A DNA stretch of 64,000 bases. It comes from Colwellia sp. Arc7-635. GTDB lineage: Bacteria > Pseudomonadota > Gammaproteobacteria > Enterobacterales > Alteromonadaceae. A program made the translations under genes and the position numbers. The stretch is taken from positions 4,340,001-4,404,000 of the forward strand of contig NZ_CP034660.1 in the NCBI RefSeq assembly GCF_003971255.1, read 5' to 3'. Shown one piece after another: positions 47,670 to 55,984 of this stretch; position 1 is the stretch's first letter; each line of letters begins with the position of its first letter. Below the pieces are notes generated by a model, which made no database searches, was not told where the DNA came from, and saw only the letters and a list, made by a program, of their open reading frames with translations.

Positions 47670-48038
47670 CTAATGATTAAAAATAGTATTGCCCGCCCAA
47701 GCTCGTATTAATGCCCAAACAGCCATAACAATAAACAGTGTGTGAACCAATACAAAATAAGTAATAACAAAAACCCAAGTCCAGCCAGAATCAAAACCTC
47801 CGAGCGAAATCATCAGCATACTAACCAAGATCAACGCGCCCGCTGCTAGTAAATTCAATTTAATAGCAAACTTTAAATGACAATCAGCTAAGCTATTATT
47901 GTCAACTTTACTTCGTTCCAACAACAGCATGATAAATGCCAAAGCTGGCAAAAATGTTAAATTTAATATCGACCATAAGGCAATACTAGACGCTTGTTTT
48001 ATCTGTTCTTTAGTTTGTATTCTTGCTTGTAAATTCAT
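47670..48038 (-). CDS. four-helix membrane protein linked to norEF
   Basis: A 122-residue integral-membrane protein with about three hydrophobic helices (IALWSILNLTFLPALAFIML, FAIKLNLLAAGALILVSMLM, WVFVITYFVLVHTLFIVMAV). The chosen ATG follows AAGGAG with good spacing. It is third in line after the norE- and norF-like genes on the same strand, 50 bp from norF, and is presumably co-transcribed. No family was recognised. It may help NO-reductase assembly, but that is inferred from position. Confidence 0.65.
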   Translation of the reverse strand: MNLQARIQTKEQIKQASSIALWSILNLTFLPALAFIMLLLERSKVDNNSLADCHLKFAIKLNLLAAGALILVSMLMISLGGFDSGWTWVFVITYFVLVHTLFIVMAVWALIRAWAGNTIFNH

Positions 48039-48088
48039 TGCTAACTCCTTGTTAAACAATATAACTAGCTAATTAATTTTTAGCCTTG

Positions 48089-48343
48089 CTAGAAAAATAT
48101 TGTTGCTATAATCATCGCTGGAAAAATAATAAAATATAAGCGCATTAGTAATCGTAAGTTTTTATTCGCATGCTTTAATTCCATAAAATGGTCAACAATA
48201 ACAAAGCCTTTATACATTACAGTTAACCCAACTAACACACTGACAAATGCTGTGGATGTAAATTGTTCACCTAAAAATGTATTAAATAAAGTAATGACGA
48301 TTAATATAACCCAGTACCATTCTAAACTAAGTAATTTACTCAT
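48089..48343 (-). CDS. norF: NorF-like / cytochrome oxidase subunit IV family protein
   Basis: An 84-residue membrane protein with two or three helices (YWVILIVITLFNTFLG, AFVSVLVGLTVMYKGFVIVD, LYFIIFPAMIIATIF) that fits the bacterial cytochrome c oxidase subunit IV/NorF family. The ATG at 48343 has GAGGT 5 bp upstream and lies 8 bp after the norE-like stop. In denitrifiers NorE and NorF support nitric oxide reductase activity without being part of its core. Confidence 0.75.
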   Translation of the reverse strand: MSKLLSLEWYWVILIVITLFNTFLGEQFTSTAFVSVLVGLTVMYKGFVIVDHFMELKHANKNLRLLMRLYFIIFPAMIIATIFF

Positions 48344-48351
48344 GTTAACCT

Positions 48352-49005
48352 CTAACGCAATACGTACAGCAACGGAAATATTAGAATCCACATCAGATCA
48401 ATCATATGCCAATAAACAGCGAGCGCTTCAAGACCACTATGTTCTTTAGCTGAATATTGCCCTGCCCGTAAACGAAATATTACCCACAAAACTGCACATG
48501 AAGCCCAACCTACATGAAGAAAATGATTAAAAGTCATATAGTAATAAACAGTATAAAATTCGTTAGTGTTCGTGCTTAAGCCTTGTAGATTATTACTATA
48601 AAATTCCCAGGTTTTAACGATGAGATAAAGACAGCCGCAGCTCAGTGCTAGCCATAAATATCGTTGACACTTACCCCGTTCGTCCAAACGAATATACGCC
48701 ATCGCTTTAGCCATAAAATAGCTACTCGACAACAAAATAATAGTATTCGCCACACCTAAACTGGTATTTAAGCCTTGCGGACCTTTTGAAAAAACATCAG
48801 GGTAATGATATTTTGCAACAAAATATGCAACAAAAAAAATAGCAAACTCGGTAAGCTCAGATAATATGCCAACCCAAATAGGAATATTACCTGGAATTCT
48901 GCCAGCACGTTCTTCACTCCAGGAACGTGGAAAAATCCCCAAAGAGCCACTTATTCGATCATTATTCATCAGTTTTTTCAGGCTATCACTCAGTAATATC
49001 GTCAT
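48352..49005 (-). CDS. norE: NorE-like / haem-copper oxidase subunit III family protein
   Basis: A 217-residue inner-membrane protein with five predicted helices of the cytochrome c oxidase subunit III fold. GNIPIWVGILSELTEFAIFF, NTIILLSSSYFMAKAMAYI and YYMTFNHFLHVGWASC are characteristic, and it ends in AVYWHMIDLMWILIFPLLYV. Without subunit I/II genes next to it, and with a norF-like gene behind it, NorE is the best reading. The start has no clear Shine-Dalgarno. FNR-type boxes lie immediately upstream. Confidence 0.8.
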   Translation of the reverse strand: MTILLSDSLKKLMNNDRISGSLGIFPRSWSEERAGRIPGNIPIWVGILSELTEFAIFFVAYFVAKYHYPDVFSKGPQGLNTSLGVANTIILLSSSYFMAKAMAYIRLDERGKCQRYLWLALSCGCLYLIVKTWEFYSNNLQGLSTNTNEFYTVYYYMTFNHFLHVGWASCAVLWVIFRLRAGQYSAKEHSGLEALAVYWHMIDLMWILIFPLLYVLR

Positions 49006-49032
49006 AGCATAACCAGTTGCTCTTTTTTTTAA

Positions 49033-49046
49033 GTGACATAAATCAA
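49033..49046 (-). promoter_or_regulatory. FNR/DNR-type box, proximal to norE
   Basis: Read on the minus strand, TTGATTTATGTCAC matches TTGAT-N4-GTCAA at nine of ten defined bases. It is the same half-site pairing as the box upstream of nosR. Confidence 0.6.
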
Positions 49047-49081
49047 GTTAAGCGCATTATTCTGTACACAGGTTAACTACC

Positions 49082-49095
49082 TTGATATGAATCAA
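49082..49095. promoter_or_regulatory. perfect FNR-consensus box
   Basis: TTGATATGAATCAA matches the FNR consensus TTGAT-N4-ATCAA at all ten positions. It lies between the divergent norE-like gene and the universal stress gene. At 41 bp it would place a norE start near 49047, with an AT-rich AATAAT as the -10. Confidence 0.75.
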
Positions 49096-49247
49096 CTAGC
49101 GCGCTGAATGGGCTTGAAGGCTGTCATTATTTTCATTACTGTAAGGTGTAGCTTTAAGGAAATAGACGATTGATGCACAACACTGAATAGCATGTATTAA
49201 TGATATCTAAAGTTGTGTAAATCTGGTTTTACTTTCAGGAGAATAAA

Positions 49248-49685
49248 ATGAAAAAACTTTTATACCTTGTAGCCGTAGACGGCAGCGAATGGAGTCAGAG
49301 AGCCGTTGAACGTGCGGTACAACTCGCAATGCAGACGGATGCTAGTGTTACATTATTAACCGTAAAAGATTGGTCGTATTTGCAACCTATGATCCTTGAA
49401 GGTGTTGCACCTAGAGTAATAGATCAAGCTGCTGAAGAACAAAATACCCGTGACAATGTGTTAGCACCACTGATTGAAAAGTACAGTCACCTAGACGTTG
49501 AAATGTCCGCTGAATTACTCTGGGGCGATCCTTCAGTAGTGATACGTGAGCAGATTAAAGCGCTACACGCTAACATGCTCTTTGTCGGTCGCCAAGGGCG
49601 CTCTCGCCTAGCGGATATTTTGTTAGGTAGTGTGGCAAACAAGCTTGCTCACCAAGCTGGAATACCTATTGTACTAGTACCTTAA
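49248..49685 (+). CDS. universal stress protein (UspA family)
   Basis: A 145-residue single-domain Usp. It opens LYLVAVDGSEWSQRAVERAV and has the ATP-binding loop GRQGRSRLADILLGSVA followed by PIVLVP, so it is of the nucleotide-binding subgroup. Anaerobically induced Usp proteins are known in denitrifiers, and FNR-type boxes lie 150-215 bp upstream. They are closer to the divergent norE-like gene, so control of usp is uncertain. CAGGAG lies 7 bp before the ATG. Confidence 0.9.
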   Translation: MKKLLYLVAVDGSEWSQRAVERAVQLAMQTDASVTLLTVKDWSYLQPMILEGVAPRVIDQAAEEQNTRDNVLAPLIEKYSHLDVEMSAELLWGDPSVVIREQIKALHANMLFVGRQGRSRLADILLGSVANKLAHQAGIPIVLVP

Positions 49686-50000
49686 TTAATAACGTAAGCA
49701 CTCGATACAGCATGTAAAAACAGCATTAGTCAGTTTGTATGCTCGTAGTAAGAATTAAATATACTGATGCTGATTTACTTTTATATCGCGGTGACCCAAT
49801 AGCGTAATACTGAACTATATTGTCGAACAATAATATAATTCTGATTGAGAGCTGCATCGTATTAGGTAATTTTAATCCGCATATGTGAACAGTGACTTTC
49901 TGACATAAAGATGCGGTAGAGGCAAAACAAAAAAGGTGAGCATAAGCTCACCTTTTTCATTCTAAAGACCATTCACTCTACACGAGTAATTAAACGTTTC
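49686..50000. other. intergenic region between usp and ssb
   Basis: 315 bp between convergent genes. It contains the ssb terminator and a short hairpin, TATTGT-CGA-ACAATA (49818-49832). No gene is supported. Confidence 0.5.
49930..49957 (-). terminator. terminator after ssb
   Basis: A 12-bp stem (AAAAAGGTGAGC with its complement) and a 4-nt loop, followed on the minus strand by TTTTTGTTTTG. Confidence 0.85.
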
Positions 50001-50684
50001 CTAGAATGGAATATCGTCATCAAAATCAATAGTTGGCTCTTGTGGGTTCACTTTAGGTGCGTTTTGTTGAAAACCACCTTGTTGTTGCTGAAAGCCACCA
50101 GATTGTTGTGGTGCAGACTGCTGTTGGAAGCCACCCGATTGCTGCGGAGCTTGCTGTGGAGCTGACTGCTGTTGGAAACCACCGCTTTGTTGAGCTGGCT
50201 TATTATAAGCTTGCTGTGGCGCCGCTTGCTGTTGGAAACCACCACCTTGTTGAGGTGCTGGTGCTTGCTGTTGTTGGAAACCACCGCTTTGTTGTGGTGC
50301 TTGCTGATTAAAGCCACCTGCAGAAGCACCGCTACCGCCACGTGAATCTAACATTTGCATAGTGCCGTTAAAGCCTTGAACAACAATTTCAGTTGTATAC
50401 TGATCTTGGCCTTGTTGGTTTTGCCATTTACGTGTTTGCAAAGCACCTTCAATATAAACTTTAGAGCCTTTCTTTAAATATTCACCAGCAATTTCGGCTA
50501 ACTTTCCAAACATGACTACACGGTGCCATTCAGTTTTTTCTTTTTGTTCACCCGTTTGCTTGTCTTTCCAACTTTCAGAAGTTGCAATAGTGAGGTTAGC
50601 AACACCACCACCGTTAGGCATAAAACGTACTTCAGGGTCTTTCCCTAAGTTACCTAAAATTATTACTTTATTGACACCAGCCAT
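50001..50684 (-). CDS. ssb: single-stranded DNA-binding protein
   Basis: A 227-residue SSB, longer than E. coli SSB (178). The OB fold covers residues 1-110 ([38 protein letters not shown]). The linker (about 115-215) is Gln/Gly/Pro-rich with repeated QQSGGFQQQ blocks, and the acidic tip DFDDDIPF that recruits repair and replication partners is intact. The ATG at 50684 follows AGGA by 8 bp. Unlike in E. coli, it is not next to uvrA. Confidence 0.96.
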   Translation of the reverse strand: MAGVNKVIILGNLGKDPEVRFMPNGGGVANLTIATSESWKDKQTGEQKEKTEWHRVVMFGKLAEIAGEYLKKGSKVYIEGALQTRKWQNQQGQDQYTTEIVVQGFNGTMQMLDSRGGSGASAGGFNQQAPQQSGGFQQQQAPAPQQGGGFQQQAAPQQAYNKPAQQSGGFQQQSAPQQAPQQSGGFQQQSAPQQSGGFQQQQGGFQQNAPKVNPQEPTIDFDDDIPF

Positions 50685-50861
50685 GAACAAAATCCTATAT
50701 TTACAGTAAAGCCTAGCTTTACCTATTTAACACTTTCTAAGCGTCAGCTCGCTCAGAAGATTTATTTTTAATAATGATGAGAGATTCTATCATTACGGGT
50801 GATAAATTACGCTAGCTTTACACTATTTTTCTTAAATATTTTATCAAAGAAAAAGTAATTT

Positions 50862-51260
50862 CTACTCTGCTGAATATAAGTGTTTTTCCATTTCACATCG
50901 CACGTCAGCAGGTATTTTTAAAGAGCTCTGATTTTCATAGCAAAAGTTCACCATAACAGAAGTGCCTGAGGCGCACTTAATATCGTTTTGCCATAGTTCC
51001 TGATATACATCAAACGATGAGCCACCAATTCTGCCAATATAAGTACGCAGTTCAACCGCTTTGCCATAGAATATTTGTGCATGAAAGTTAACATCAATTT
51101 TAGCTAAGATTAATCGCCATTGTGCTAAATTTAGCTCTGGCATAAAAATTTTAAAAACCGGTTCTCTTGCCCCTTCAAACCAGATAGGTAGCATAGTATT
51201 GTTAATGTGCCCAAGCGCGTCCGTGTCACAAAATCGAGGGGTTATCACTTCACTAAACAT
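50862..51260 (-). CDS. acyl-CoA thioesterase (hotdog fold, YbgC/4HBT type)
   Basis: A 132-residue hotdog-fold thioesterase. TPRFCDTDALGHINNTMLPIW carries the catalytic Asp of the 4-hydroxybenzoyl-CoA thioesterase class, and VELRTYIGRIGGSSFDVYQEL forms the central strand region. The substrate is unknown; short or aromatic acyl-CoA esters are likely. It is monocistronic. Confidence 0.85.
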   Translation of the reverse strand: MFSEVITPRFCDTDALGHINNTMLPIWFEGAREPVFKIFMPELNLAQWRLILAKIDVNFHAQIFYGKAVELRTYIGRIGGSSFDVYQELWQNDIKCASGTSVMVNFCYENQSSLKIPADVRCEMEKHLYSAE

Positions 51261-51378
51261 AAAAAATCCTTAATAAATGCAAATTGTTTCAACATTCTAC
51301 AGAGATTTATCAACAAGGTAATTAAATTAGTGCCAGTTTGTTGTATGCTGAGAACAGATTAATAATAAGAATATAGCC

Positions 51379-52080
51379 ATGACCGATTTTATTGAAGTAT
51401 ACCCTAATGCACTTAGTGCTGAATTTTGTGAAAAATTTATTTTAGACTTTGATCAAAGCCAACACCAAGTCGCTGGAAGAACAGGCAACGGTGTCGATAC
51501 AAGTAAAAAAATAAGCCAAGATATTTACTTAAATCAACACGCAGAATTTCAACCCGCGTTGCAAACAATATTGCAAACCTGCGGTGAGCAGATTACTGAT
51601 TACATTGGTAAATATTTTTTTAGTTTGATCAGCGGTATTTCTTTAACCGTGCAACATCCTAAAACTAAAAAACCGGTCGTATTAACCGTTGATAACTTTG
51701 AAGAAGTTGGAAAACCTAATTTATTTAATTTAGTGAAGTATTTATTTAATTTAGCCCCTATTAACGCGCAACGTTATGAGCAAGGGAAAGGTAATTATGG
51801 TTACTGGCACTCAGAAATTTACCCACAACTAGGTGAAAATAAAGCCCTACATCGTGTTTTACTATTTTTGATTTATTTAAATGATGTCGAAGACGGCGGC
51901 GAAACGGACTTTTACTACCAAAATAAAAGTATTAAGCCAAAAGCTGGCACCATGATCATTGCACCATGTGGTTTCACCCATACCCACCGAGGTAATATCC
52001 CTATTTCATCCAATAAATACGTGTTAACGTCTTGGGTAAGCTTTAATCCAGCAAACCAGATTTACATCTCAGGTAAATAG
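51379..52080 (+). CDS. 2OG-Fe(II) oxygenase (prolyl 4-hydroxylase-like)
   Basis: A 233-residue non-haem iron oxygenase of the P4Hc type. The double-stranded beta-helix core contains a metal-binding His-x-Glu/Asp (YWHSEIYPQ), FLIYLNDVEDGGETDFYY, and the distal His and 2-oxoglutarate-binding residues in PKAGTMIIAPCGFTHTHRG. It probably hydroxylates a protein or small molecule. The target is unknown. The gene is monocistronic and ends at a shared bidirectional terminator. Confidence 0.85.
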   Translation: MTDFIEVYPNALSAEFCEKFILDFDQSQHQVAGRTGNGVDTSKKISQDIYLNQHAEFQPALQTILQTCGEQITDYIGKYFFSLISGISLTVQHPKTKKPVVLTVDNFEEVGKPNLFNLVKYLFNLAPINAQRYEQGKGNYGYWHSEIYPQLGENKALHRVLLFLIYLNDVEDGGETDFYYQNKSIKPKAGTMIIAPCGFTHTHRGNIPISSNKYVLTSWVSFNPANQIYISGK

Positions 52081-52234
52081 CCGAAGACCGTTAGATAGAA
52101 TAAGCTATTAGCCATAAATCATGGTTGGCTATAATGTTTGTATTTAAACGCTTTAAGTTAAGCTCTTAACTACCGTACACTATCTTTTTTCATAGTGTTG
52201 AGCCTATTGAAAACGTCAGAAAAACCCTTAAAAA

Positions 52235-52262
52235 AAAAGCATAATGAAATCATTATGCTTTT
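52235..52262. terminator. bidirectional terminator
   Basis: AAAAGCATAATGA and its perfect complement, with a 2-nt loop and A/T tracts on both sides, lie between two convergent genes. Confidence 0.82.
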
Positions 52263-52298
52263 AATAAACTGCTGAGCTATTCTCTTATATAAATACCA

Positions 52299-54239
52299 TT
52301 AAGATATTTTATCTTGTTCTGGCACACTCTCATCACCAATTTGCTCATCATTTTGCTGTTCATTACGCAAAAAACCAGCGGCTTCATCATCTGCATTAGC
52401 TATTTGATTAGGATTATAACGAGAGGCATTATTCACTTTTAAAATGTTCTCTGCGTGCTGTAAATCAGCCGTGTTAGAAAATCCGGCAATATTTTCACGT
52501 GCACGAAGAAATGCTTTTATCTCAGTGACAATTTCATTTAATTCATCATCATTTTTTGACATCGACATAACATATCTCGGCATTTCAACGTTATTAGCGC
52601 CGCTAGTGGCAAACGTGCTGGTATTAATACGAGAACTAACCACCCATGGCGTAATCGATGATTTAACAATAACATTCTCGCTACGTGTCGAATCATGAAT
52701 AGACATACCTGTTGATACTTTCGACTCAGCAAATGTGCCTTCTGTTTTCATATACATCAACAGTGAATTAAAGCGTAATTCAGCCCAAAATATATGTGAA
52801 AAATTCTCCAGCATACGGCCAATAGTGGTCACTATTTGCCAGAAAAACAACGTACTAACAAAGGCAACAATTAAACCAGAACTATCAGATATCAAGCTTT
52901 GTAATGGCGCCAATTGACCATTATTTGCTGCACGTGAAGCACCTTCAATATTACTAGTAAAATATTGAAAGAATTCGATACCTGACGATATTTGTGGTGC
53001 AAAACTAAAAAATAAATAACCACCGATTACGATTAACACTTGCGCCAAAATAGTACTGATCAAACGTGCCATTTTATAGTTAGCGGGTTGTACTGCTGAA
53101 GCGAATTCAGGTTGAGTTTCAATTAACAGTTCACCGGCAAATGATCCTTTACCTTGGCTTTGCTCTTTTAACACCGGGTCGAAGTTCATATAAGTTCGGT
53201 TAGGTATTTCTTTATAGCGACGGTTGGCTAAAACAATATTTTCAATATTGATAAAGATTTCATTGGGATGCACTGACTCTTGTAAATTCTCACGATACTC
53301 ACTGACTTCTGTCTCGGTCGAGCTTTGTTTACTGCGAATGCCCACTAAATAAAAGACCAGTGCAGCAGTAATAGTGCCTAAACCAAGCAAGGTTAATAAA
53401 CTTGGCCAGGCTGAGAATAAATTTACTTTATCAATGACTTGGTAGAACTCACCGTCTGGTTTGATATTTTTATTTATATAGTGATAACCCACGCCAATAG
53501 CAACCGGGAATAAAATAGAGAAGCTAATTATTTTAGCTACACTGGCAGCACCTGCACTGTTCAATTGCTTTACTTTATTCAGACTCACAGCATTAGCCGC
53601 TTGGCGCCATGCCGCAACAAGGTAAATTAAAATAAACAAAGAGAATACTGGCATGATGATATGACCTGCTTCTCCCGCTAGGCCACTAGAAGAAACAAAG
53701 TATGTTAAACCAAACGCGATAAAGGCAACGATCGTGGTGGCTAATACTGAAATAATTTCTTGGGAAATATTACGAATAGGATATGGTAAGAAAATAAGCT
53801 TAGGGAATATAGAGTGAACAAAGCGTCCCATCCAGCCTAGAGGCTCAGTAAAAGTAGCATTCTTTCGTCCCATCAACATAGATTCAAGTGTTGCTGCTTT
53901 GTAAGCTAGCACATTTTCTTTACGTTCAATTTGGGCATTTTCTGTTTCACTTTTCGTTAAATTATACGAAAGTGACGTTGGTACAGAACGACCAACAAAA
54001 AATTTAAATAACTGAAATAAACCACTACCAGCGCGTTTAAAACCAGTAATAAGCAATATTAAACCGACAACGGCATAAACCCATGCTTTTGTCATATCCT
54101 GTTCAATAATATCAGTAACATTAAATATACTGTATAAACCAATACCTGCGACGACTATTCCACCGATGGTGCGGATCAGTCCTTCCTGCTTAAAAGGATT
54201 ACCTATCCCTAATCCTTTAGAGCCAAAATCATACGCCAT
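52299..54239 (-). CDS. large polytopic membrane protein of unknown function
   Basis: A 646-residue protein with about nine hydrophobic segments: two near the N-terminus (LIRTIGGIVVAGIGLYSIF and a second), a group at about 160-310, and two at 395-480. A soluble C-terminal region carries conserved-looking HSTRSENVIVKSSITPWVVS and MPRYVMSMSKNDDELNEIV. It ends with an acidic low-complexity tail (residues 615-646). No known family was recognised. It is monocistronic, with an ordinary codon pattern. Confidence 0.7.
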   Translation of the reverse strand: MAYDFGSKGLGIGNPFKQEGLIRTIGGIVVAGIGLYSIFNVTDIIEQDMTKAWVYAVVGLILLITGFKRAGSGLFQLFKFFVGRSVPTSLSYNLTKSETENAQIERKENVLAYKAATLESMLMGRKNATFTEPLGWMGRFVHSIFPKLIFLPYPIRNISQEIISVLATTIVAFIAFGLTYFVSSSGLAGEAGHIIMPVFSLFILIYLVAAWRQAANAVSLNKVKQLNSAGAASVAKIISFSILFPVAIGVGYHYINKNIKPDGEFYQVIDKVNLFSAWPSLLTLLGLGTITAALVFYLVGIRSKQSSTETEVSEYRENLQESVHPNEIFINIENIVLANRRYKEIPNRTYMNFDPVLKEQSQGKGSFAGELLIETQPEFASAVQPANYKMARLISTILAQVLIVIGGYLFFSFAPQISSGIEFFQYFTSNIEGASRAANNGQLAPLQSLISDSSGLIVAFVSTLFFWQIVTTIGRMLENFSHIFWAELRFNSLLMYMKTEGTFAESKVSTGMSIHDSTRSENVIVKSSITPWVVSSRINTSTFATSGANNVEMPRYVMSMSKNDDELNEIVTEIKAFLRARENIAGFSNTADLQHAENILKVNNASRYNPNQIANADDEAAGFLRNEQQNDEQIGDESVPEQDKIS

Positions 54240-54584
54240 TATACTTCTCCATAATTTAGTTTAGCAAAAAGAGCTAAACTGATCCCAATATAAACTATGT
54301 GCTAAATTAACTTAAATCACCGTTAAACAACAGATTTTTTTAGAAAATAATACTTATTTACGTCTAACTAAAGGCATTAAACAATGGATTAAAGTTAACA
54401 GAGATAAATCGCTGCTATTATTGATTTCAGATAAGAGGATGGCATGATATAAACGAGAGATTTATTTAAATAAAAATTTAAACAATTATATTTTTTTACA
54501 TAGATAGACGGGGTCAGCTTAGTGCTTACTGTGTTCTATAAAAAACACAAATAAGCACTATATTTAGCAACTAACGTTTTAGCG
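54240..54584. other. intergenic region
   Basis: 345 bp of AT-rich DNA between two minus-strand genes. I see no gene, strong hairpin or known element in it. Confidence 0.5.
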
Positions 54585-55916
54585 CTATAAAAATCGCTTT
54601 AATAAGCGATCAATTTGCGTCATACGAAGCTTTTTCAATAGTTTACGGGGCTTATCGGGATAGTCTTGTGGGCTTTCAATATCAGATGCTCTATGTACTA
54701 TTTTAGTATGTTGAGTGATACGTTGAAACTCTGCACTAAACTTATCGCTTAAACTGCCTTGAGCATCATCCAATAACACACCATTTTCTAAATCTAACGC
54801 CCACGCTCTTGGATTTAAGTTACTGCCCGTTAATAGATGATAGCGCTCGTCGACAACTAAGCCTTTTAAATGGAAGCTATTATCATCATGTTGCCATAAT
54901 CTCAGTGACAAACTGCCATTGTCTAAGTATTTTTGACGACGTGCTAAAAAGGCCGCTAATAAACGTTCATAAATATAAGGCACAATTTCAACGGTTGAAA
55001 ATGTCGCTTCATCAGCATTATAAAAATCATTAGCTTTTTTATCACCAACAATTACAGTGACTTTAACACCACGTTTTAATGCCGCATCTAAATCTCTTAG
55101 TAACGGCTTAGGTAAGTTAAAATAAGGCGTGAAAATAATCAAGGTTTCTCGACTACTGCGCACTAAATCCCTGATCACACGATTAAGCTGGTTGCCCCTG
55201 CGACCGCAGCCAACAAACATAGCGGCTTGAATGTCAGTACTTTTACTAACACTTTCCTCACCACTAAACAGGCGATACTTAGATGATTTCAACAGTTTGG
55301 TTAAGCGGATAATATTACGTTTAACTAATTTTGCATCGGGTAACAAACCATGATTTAAGCGTGGCGCTAATTCCGAATCAATAAAGCAGCGCTGTAAGTA
55401 TTCACAAAAATTGTCAGCTAATGCTTTGTTATTTAAACGGTAATAACGGTCAAGACGATAACGGCCAGACTGTTGTAAGTACACGTCATTAATACTGGCA
55501 CCTGAATAAAGCAGTACGTTATCGATCACCATACCTTTTAAATGTAAAACGCCGAGTAATTCCTTACGTTTAACAGGTACGCCATAAATATTAATCGATA
55601 CCTCATGTTGTTCTTCAAGTGCTAGATAGAGATCACGATTACCGCCAGATTCTTTTTCACCAATTAAACCTCGTTGGGCACGATGAAAATCAACAAACAA
55701 GCAAATATCCAAGGTCGGAATTTGCTGTTTAGCTTGGTATAGAGCAGCCAATATTTCTCTACCGGCTGCGTCGTCTTGAATATAAAGCGCGGAAATATAA
55801 ATACGTGACTTTGCTTGAGCAATTTCTGCCAACAGCATTTGCTTAAAGTCAGCCGCAGAAGCGGCAATATCTATATCAGAGGCTGCTATTCCAACCATGG
55901 AATTAACGACGACCAT
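54585..55916 (-). CDS. pssA: phosphatidylserine synthase, PLD type
   Basis: CDP-diacylglycerol-serine O-phosphatidyltransferase (443 residues), the E. coli PssA type, makes phosphatidylserine, the precursor of phosphatidylethanolamine. Two HKD motifs are present: HLKGMVIDNVLLYSGASIND near 130 and HLKGLVVDERYHLLTGSNLN near 350. The C-terminal basic region (PDKPRKLLKKLRM) probably contacts membranes or ribosomes. It is a single gene. Confidence 0.93.
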   Translation of the reverse strand: MVVVNSMVGIAASDIDIAASAADFKQMLLAEIAQAKSRIYISALYIQDDAAGREILAALYQAKQQIPTLDICLFVDFHRAQRGLIGEKESGGNRDLYLALEEQHEVSINIYGVPVKRKELLGVLHLKGMVIDNVLLYSGASINDVYLQQSGRYRLDRYYRLNNKALADNFCEYLQRCFIDSELAPRLNHGLLPDAKLVKRNIIRLTKLLKSSKYRLFSGEESVSKSTDIQAAMFVGCGRRGNQLNRVIRDLVRSSRETLIIFTPYFNLPKPLLRDLDAALKRGVKVTVIVGDKKANDFYNADEATFSTVEIVPYIYERLLAAFLARRQKYLDNGSLSLRLWQHDDNSFHLKGLVVDERYHLLTGSNLNPRAWALDLENGVLLDDAQGSLSDKFSAEFQRITQHTKIVHRASDIESPQDYPDKPRKLLKKLRMTQIDRLLKRFL

Positions 55917-55984
55917 ATTAGCGATTACTCGCAGATGTAATGGTTAAATTAGGTGTATTATTATTATTCATTCAATCTAGATAA

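Noticed and set aside
50057-50341. Long open frames on both strands across the ssb linker
   Set aside because: They arise from the repetitive Gln/Gly codons of ssb; they lack ribosome-binding sites and sensible protein composition.
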